NCBI GenBank assembly: GCA_004794785.1
Contig: SJOL01000695.1
Location: 1-64,000 of the forward strand
DNA length: 64,000 nt
DNA from: Opisthorchis felineus
Lineage: Eukaryota > Platyhelminthes > Trematoda > Opisthorchiida > Opisthorchiidae
Direction of reading: 5' to 3'
The notes beneath the pieces are model-generated. The model was not told the DNA's origin. It saw only the letters and a list, made by a program, of their open reading frames with translations, and searched no databases. Both the position numbers and the translations under genes were made by a program. Within the stretch, counting starts at the first letter, position 1. Every line of letters begins with the position of its first letter. Positions 57,790-64,000 of the stretch are shown here, piece by piece.

Positions 57790-59757
57790 AACCAAGTTCG
57801 CACGTTTTTATGAAGTTTCGAATTTGTGTTTGTGCTTCACACCAAACAAAATGTACTCCTAAGTGACAGCTACCAGGGCGTGTTGCTGGCGTACCGGTAC
57901 CTCCATCGACTTGGGTTACTACCTGCCTTCTTGTTCAACTGCATGCTTCCATTTAAAGTTGTATGAATGGTAAGACGCCAACCCAAAGGGCTGTAAAGTA
58001 TAGTCACCCGCATTTTCCGGCACATAAGCCATGTTAATCAATCCATGGATCAATGCTACACACTGAGCTCAGATATACAGAAAAGGAGCCCCGCTGTTGA
58101 GCTATATAAGTTGGTTTTGGGTATCCTAATTAAATGTGACCTCAGATGTCTTTCAATGGATTCGGCTTCCAGGCCATCTTCCCTTATTAGCTGTATGGGA
58201 CTACTTCATACCCAGAATCAGCAGTAGGGTATCCCAGCTCACTTCGTACCGTTGTCCGGAGGATCTAAGAGTACAACTGTCACCCTAGTAAGTACTGGTA
58301 GCAACAGTTCACTTTACACAGGAAAGTTTGGCCGTATAGCAGATTGAAAACTGCTGCCAAGTGGGCAGTAACCGCGGTTGGAACCATCGAATGGAGCAGG
58401 TTGAACCCAACTTGGAGTGTCTCGAGGATACCTGTTTGAAAATATACGTTAGCTGACGGGATAAGGTGACAGCATTCTCCCAATGCAAATTACAAGGTCA
58501 GATATGGGTTCAGAATTCCCTAGGGACGTGCAATTCGCCCCAAGCGGTGGACGTCCTATGTGCATTTCTGTGAATGGTGTATGGTACAACAAGAGACCGA
58601 TATTCGCACAATCTTTCTTTGCTGTGAACTTCATCCATAAACTTGATCTTGACTTGTAGACGGTTCGTCGCTCCAGTGTAGCATCGAGTTAATGGATTAC
58701 GCAACAACTAAACATCAAATTGCTTTAAAGAATTTCAGGCCAATATTTGAAGCACGCGCTGCTTGAGAAGCATGTCGGTTAATGACCAAATAATGGTTAA
58801 ATTGGTGCAGTCACTAGATACGTTCAACAGCTTCCGTGACAATCACTGGTTTGGTATTATGGTAACCACCAACGTCCTCTGAAAAGTAGGCTGTCTTGCA
58901 GCAGCACTGCAGTTTTAGTCTATGTGAACAAAAAAGTTCAAAAGCATGACGGTGAAATTTACCAACAGATGCATCCTCACCTTGGGTGACTCCATGTGAA
59001 GAGTCAACACACTGAGACGAGAGGATATCCAACTCATGGCGAAACAAGTACTCTCTCAACTCAAGCTCACTGTCTTCACTGGTGAATTCATATTAACTTA
59101 TGGCGTGTCGTTTTCTTTTAACATTTTCAGGTCATCTGCTCTTGGTTATGAACTAAACATATCCATGCTTTTCCGTGATCGTCATGGCCTATTTCCGGGG
59201 ACTATCAAACCTACGTGTTGATTTCGATATCGACATCGTTGTGCACAATCTACTACCTTTTCCACACACAGTCAACCCGAAATCTGAGAAAGTTGTACGC
59301 TAGGTCAACCGCTTTATCGATGAAGTGGGGACAGAGGATCTTGGTATGTAAAGCTTATAAAGGTGCAGGACAGACTACGGCTCATCCACAACAGTCCAAG
59401 CGAAGGTACTCACAGGAACACTGTTGAACAGATACGCTAGCAACCACTTGTCAACCAAAAGTTCGACATCAGAAAGCACCACATAACGTGAACGAATGTG
59501 CTCCAAAGTCTTAAGGCCAACCATATGTACCTTCGAACTACACTGAGCTCTGATTAACGTGTCTGAAGTGTGTTGTCCCTTTCATCAAACAGGAACCTAC
59601 TTGATGACTTTTCTTTTCTACCGTTGGGGGGTGGCCGCGGTGATCCGGTTTGGGTGCAGATCCATAAATTAAGCCCCCTCCATACATTCTAAGGTTCAAC
59701 CCGCCCAGTCAAAGTTAGTTCCATGTTACAAACGTCTCGCGCAACTACTCCACGTAC
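57790..59757. other. Probable intron or intergenic DNA, nothing assigned
   Basis: It lies between two candidate exons of the same phase and strand. Minus frames at 58280-58707 and 58814-59059 could hide further exons, but I found no convincing acceptor and donor pair around them. Confidence 0.35.
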
Positions 59758-59970
59758 CTGTTGAAGTCGCCGAAGTTGGAGGCACTTTCACGTCCGGGAC
59801 CGTGGCTGACGAAGCTTTAGACTTCCGTTTCTTGGAACCTTTTGCGTGTGTCGCTCCTAAAGCTTTCTTTTCACTTTTCTCTGGTGTTGATTTGTCAGAT
59901 TCGGTTGGAAAGTTCGGAGCGCTGTCGGTGGATTCCGGGTCTCCTAATGTCGGCTCATTCCAGACTGAAT
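59758..59970 (-). CDS. Candidate internal exon, basic NLS-like segment
   Basis: Minus strand: a long pyrimidine tract ending CTCACTTTTCAG is followed by 213 open bases and a donor ACAG/GTACGT. The peptide reads SVWNEPTLGDPESTDSAPNF, then PTESDKSTPEKSEKKALGA, then the basic cluster GSKKRKSK and VPDVKVPPTSATST. It is Ser, Thr, Pro and Lys rich, so probably disordered, and the KKRK cluster would suit a nuclear protein. Phase: two bases to complete a codon at the start and one left at the end, matching the exon at 57091-57242. The upstream side of the open frame runs into a hammerhead-family repeat, which would then lie in the preceding intron. Gene identity unknown. Confidence 0.55.
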
Positions 59971-60054
59971 CTGAAAAGTGAGGGCGGGAAAAAAGGAAGG
60001 GAAAAAAGCTATGTACTAAATTTGTTACCAGAATAAATTTGAAGTCTTGAAGGA

Positions 60055-60650
60055 AAATACTCATAAGGTTATGGAAAATTCTTTGACAGTCCATGACCGG
60101 TTTCGCCCTTCTTGAGCTCATCAAGTAGGCAGTTTTCGGGTTTCCGTCAACCTTATGTCCTACTTGAACCCAAATTGTATGAAATTCGTCAAATACACTC
60201 ATTTATCTACTGATGTGGATTTGAAGGGAGACTGAATCCCAGCTCAATCTCTCGTTTATGATGTTCTTCAATTGAATGTGCTGCGCAAAAGCCACCTCAT
60301 ATTTCAGCCGGTGCGATAGTCGAGACATCGAAGTTTAGTCTCCAGTTTGCAAATGGGTAAACTTCGTCATTTGTGTACAACTGGTGTTCAACCAGATTAT
60401 AAGGTTGATGGGAACTCGGGGACTGTGCCCACCTGATGGGCCCCAAGAAGGGCGGAACTGGTAGAGGGTTGTCGAAGTTTTCATCAATCTTATGAGTAGT
60501 GCTATTTCAAGAAGATATACTGCGATACCTCAAATATCGTGCCAACTGAAACATGAGGTGGTCTTTGTACATGGCACTCAGTTGAAGAATATCATAGACG
60601 AAAGATCCAGTTAAGTCTCGTTGACACCAACTTAATGTATAACTGAGTGC
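60055..60650. repeat. Hammerhead-family inverted dimer
   Basis: The left unit has a minus ribozyme: GACCGGTTTC at 60095-60104 and TCATCAA at 60118-60124, so the core is TTGATGA, with its first C changed. It is followed by the head AAATACACTCATTTATCTAC and a plus body up to about 60335. A second head (TTTGCAAATGGGTAAACTTC) leads to a plus ribozyme at 60425-60470 with CTGATGG and GCGGAAC damage, then a reverse body (TGCCAACTGAAACATGAGGT) to 60640. It lies just upstream of the exon at 59758-59970 on the minus strand. Confidence 0.75.
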
Positions 60651-61734
60651 ACTTCGCTTTAGGTCGGGGCATAACAACAGAAGCCGCTTCAAATAGCACA
60701 GGAGTCTACGGTGGTTCGAATTACTTAAGTTTCGTTCACAGATGGCGAGCGCAATGACAGGTGGAGACTGCTGCTGTGTTTGTTACTTCCGGCTTGGAAA
60801 TGTGTCGACTCGACAGTGTATGCTGTCTTTCAACAGTTTGAATTAGGTGACGCAAACAATATCATACTGCCTCATCATACACTGTACGACGGTTCGTTGA
60901 GCATCATGCAGCTCGATGAGAATGCATACCAAAAATTGCAATGGCTCACAGAGAGATGCTGAAGCGAACTGTTATCGGTTTGGCATCGATCAGGTTTTGT
61001 GTGATACGGCAAACTGATGAGGATGACAGGTGAAATGAAAACAATCTAAAGGAGTAGGGCCGCACGAAACTGAAGTACTCCAAGACAGACGACACACATA
61101 CACACAGAGGCGAGAATCAGATAAAATTGCGCGGGACACAATCGACCAGAGCTTTTCAAGTAGATAGTGATTTACGGAGATAGTCGGTGTTGTCAGCAAC
61201 ACAAGACACGTACTGAAGAAGACCAAGGGAATGAGTAAAATGAAAAAATATGTATTAGCATTCATAATGTACAACGACAACGGATGAACAAATTAGACCA
61301 CATGCTAGGGGTTATATGTAGGTAGCAAGTAGCCGATCGATAGGCGAGGAAAGACCGAACAAAAAATCACCAAACAATAGCGTAAGCAATACGCTGACTC
61401 TGCAGCCTGCAATAAGCTGCAAAGCATGTAGCAGAAAAAGACTGTCCAAGATAGATTTGCCTGTCAACCACTGGGTGTCTGCGTATAGTTCGGAGACCAC
61501 TGACAGATAGCAGAATATGGTGCAACGTGTATGTATGTATGTACTCAGTGATTCCAGATTTTCTTAATGCAACCTATTGTGTTGTCCGCACCAAAGTTCG
61601 TAAGTTAAACTCCACCAACTCGAATAAGTAATTTTCGACTTTGGGATGAATTACGACGGCTTGTTCAGATGATGAATCCCTTCGAACCAGTAGTTGTGAG
61701 AACTTTTTGTCACGATAACATTTGAACTTACCGT
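60651..61734. other. No recognisable gene
   Basis: Frames at 60780-60962 (plus) and 60990-61280, 61312-61500, 61574-61780 (minus) lack motifs I can name. A short GTATGTAT run lies near 61531. Confidence 0.35.
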
Positions 61735-62010
61735 GGCGTGACCGTTTGTGTGCCTCCGTGACAGAGCCACTGAGCTTCACTGAGGGGTGTTATCCGTGCG
61801 ACACTCATAGCCTCATACCAGGTGAGTTAATGGTTTTGGGTTTGACCAACACGGTCCCTTGATCCTGCAGCCTGAGGGTTGGAACAACTGTGGCTACTTG
61901 ATCAGTGTCAAGACAAGCACCGCTATCTTGCGGTCAGGCTTTTGAACCACAAACTTTGGTTGAGGACCCTAATCGTCCTCCGGTCTAGGTATGGCAGTAT
62001 ATCAACCCAC
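61735..62010 (+). mobile_element. Second SINE-like repeat, copy C
   Basis: Third copy of the unit seen at 12222-12520: GTGACCGTTTGTGTGCCTCC, an A-box-like GTGAGTTAATGGTTTTGGGT, TGCGGTCAGGCTTTTGAACC near 61930 and CCGGTCTAGGTATGGCAGTA at the end. It is more diverged than the others and lies about 300 bases ahead of a same-strand LINE, the position of a leader, but copies A and B show it to be independent of LINE orientation. Confidence 0.55.
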
Positions 62011-62309
62011 ATACAACCATGAGTTTTACAGATAAAAGTACCATCGTGGCACACCGGCCGTCGCGTGCTGACATCAGCCTTATTCGCTACATACAGCAGG
62101 GCGAAAAAGCCGAAACATGCGACTGCTGATGTCTCTTATCCTCCTTCGCTGTTATTTCTTAACTACCGTCCTATTCTACTTGACAGTCATTCCTACGTAG
62201 ATCCTGGCTACAGACAGGTCAGTCGAGCACCTATGGAATTGACACAGCTCACATCTACAATTCCACATTAGCTATTCAGGCCCGTGCTCCTGTTTTTATT
62301 GCAGTCTTT

Positions 62310-64000
62310 AACGCGAGAGCCCTTAAGCAGAGCGACCAACAAGCTGCTCTTGCGCGTACTCGATTGACGTCCATTCCATTCGCGTCGGTGTAGGTAGAGT
62401 CTTAAGTTCTCGAGCCGAAGCTTCATCGATCGACTGGATATCTGCAAACAGGCGCCTCTGTGCTGTCCGACTTTCTACTTCGACAAAAACTCACACTGGT
62501 CGAAATACTGAACGCACTTTGTTTATTGTGTTTATTTATGCACCAACGAGCTGTAGCTCCGATTCACTGGAAGACACATTCTACCGAGAACTGGCCACCC
62601 TCTTCGCCACCACAATGAGCTCGGATATAGTCAAAATAGTAGGAAGGTTTCAACACACAGATGGGACGCCTCAAGTTATTAGAAGCGAGCCTTGCGGTAT
62701 GTTTGTCTGAAAGCAAAACGAAATGATAATGGTGAACGTCTTTTGTAACTCGCTGCTGATCCCTAGCTGTTTCTCAGCAGTACTGGGTTTAGATGCAGTG
62801 GGCATCGTTGTGCCATCTTGCCGGTCAGCCTTGGAGTCAAATTGACCATGTCACCACCAGTTACCGATGACGTGATTCAACCCTTGACCGCCGATCGTTC
62901 TGGAATACACAAGTCGATTCAGATCACGTTCTCGTTCGGTGCCGATTTTCATTAAACCTTCCCGGCAAACTCAAAAATCGGGCTCCCCATTTTTCAGCAG
63001 ATTTGTGAGCGACAAGTTAGGAATTAGTACCAGAGACTACTGTGCAATGCATCACAAGCGACTTCCTCGGACGACATTAACCGTGGTTATATCATCCCAG
63101 TTGCGGTCAACCGTGACGCCGCGAACTTTGCTTGTGGTGGTACCGAGCCCGTACAAAAATACCACTGGATCTCAAAACGCTCATTATCACTTATTCATGC
63201 GAGGCACTCTGGCCCTTCTAGTTCGGAACACAATTCCATTAGACGACAGCTCAAACGCAGCCTGTGTGTGAACACAGAGGCATGATAGAACCAGAGATCT
63301 CAAGAAATGAAATGGGACAGTGTAGCTGGGAATGCGTGGAAGCTGTTCCAACTAATCCGCAAAACAGGAACTCGAAGGCCTTATGTAAATGACTTAATCA
63401 AAAATAGTATTGGAAATCTAATATACAATAAAAACCAACGTCTAGATCGCGGGGTGGGATATTGTTCACAACAGCAGGCCAGTGGACCATCTGACCCTGT
63501 ACGTACTTCTTTCATTCGACCCGCTCGGTTTGAGTAGGGGTCCGCGAGCTTTTATCCCCTCAGTGGATGAAGTACGAATATACATTTTTGCCTTGAGGCG
63601 CCATCGGGATACTGGACCAGATGAGTTTACCTAGAGCTGTTCAAAGGTGGAGGAGAATATTTGTGATCCGCTTTGATTAGGTTGTTCGTACTTATTTGGG
63701 AGCAACAACGCGTTGTAGAGAGTTCGGACCAATCGTTGGTCTTACCGTTCTCGAAAAAGGTACACGAAACCGACCGCTGCAACCGTAAGGGTATAAGTCT
63801 CATGCCTGTCACAACACGGCTACCGTCTTCCATTAAATTACGTCGGCAATCTCTGACACGTGAGATGCAATCCCGAGAGCACTAGGATTTCGACCTGGAA
63901 GGGGGTGCATTGATCACACCTTTATATTAAGTAAAGTGCTTGAGCAGCACCACTTATACGGCCGACCAACAATAGCGGTCTTCCTCGACTTTAAAACAGC
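62310..64000 (+). pseudogene. RTE-like LINE, endonuclease to RT start, cut by window end
   Basis: Plus-strand blocks in order: VFNARALKQSDQQAALART near 62310 (endonuclease start), VGVGRVLSSRAEASSIDWIS near 62385, LFIVFIYAPTSCSSDSLEDT near 62520, GQPWSQIDHVTTSYR near 62825 and SFWNTQVDSDHVLVRCRFSL near 62905. The linker follows as KLFQLIRKTGTRRPYVNDLI near 63340 and QRLDRGVGYCSQQQ near 63440. The RT beginning reads PSVDEVRIYIFALRRHRD near 63560 and, at the very end, HLYGRPTIAVFLDFKTA. The AGDMNAQ metal-site block is replaced by VGRFQHTDG, so the endonuclease is dead, and stops occur in the RT. The rest of the RT would lie beyond 64000. Confidence 0.85.

Noticed and set aside
60425..60470. Second active hammerhead ribozyme
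   Set aside because: The core reads CTGATGG and GCGGAAC in place of CTGATGA and GCGAAAC, and these bases are essential in the known catalytic core.
1..64000. CRISPR array, operon, ribosome binding sites or prokaryotic promoters
   Set aside because: No regularly spaced direct repeats with unique spacers exist, and the density of retroelements and splice-like signals shows eukaryotic DNA.

Overview
The window looks like intergenic or intronic DNA from a large, repeat-rich metazoan genome, most likely a parasitic flatworm of the liver-fluke type (Opisthorchis/Clonorchis-like). The evidence is the absence of long open frames, the many decayed non-LTR retrotransposons with the protein style of fluke RTE-like and CR1-like elements, a tRNA-derived SINE whose spurious translation I recall from fluke gene predictions, and a repeat carrying a type I hammerhead ribozyme, a kind of element known from flatworms. 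The species is an inference; nothing in the sequence names it.

Layout. 0.1-1.1 kb: a decayed CR1-like reverse transcriptase (RT). 4.3-4.8 kb: a 135-bp tandem repeat. 5.2-6.8 kb: an RTE-like RT on the minus strand split by a 0.74-kb insertion. 9.7-14.6 kb: a nest of three minus-strand RTE-like elements, one nearly full length, with two copies of a second SINE-like repeat. 16-18 kb: two SINEs and a Gypsy-like integrase remnant. 18.6-20.6 kb: a pyrimidine-rich non-coding block. 21-25 kb: the first hammerhead-family repeat with a perfect 35-bp palindrome, then two endonuclease fragments meeting tail to tail. 27.5 kb: a second Gypsy-like integrase scrap. 29.7-52.3 kb: SINEs and many copies of the hammerhead repeat, in tandem and inverted pairs, plus a probable BEL/Pao gag start at 44.7 kb. 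55.6-56.3 kb: an RTE-like RT with its 3' tail. 57.1-60.0 kb: two minus-strand exon candidates with matching splice phase, the best hint of a host gene. 61.7-64.0 kb: a plus-strand RTE-like element running off the window end.

How the parts fit. RTE-like LINEs probably supplied the machinery for the SINEs: one SINE and one LINE copy end in the same roughly 60-bp tail. The hammerhead repeats are short, non-coding and arrayed, as expected of circular-RNA retrozyme-like elements that borrow a reverse transcriptase. Almost all protein-like sequence here is pseudogenic. No rRNA, CRISPR array or prokaryotic signal is present, and no complete host gene can be assembled.
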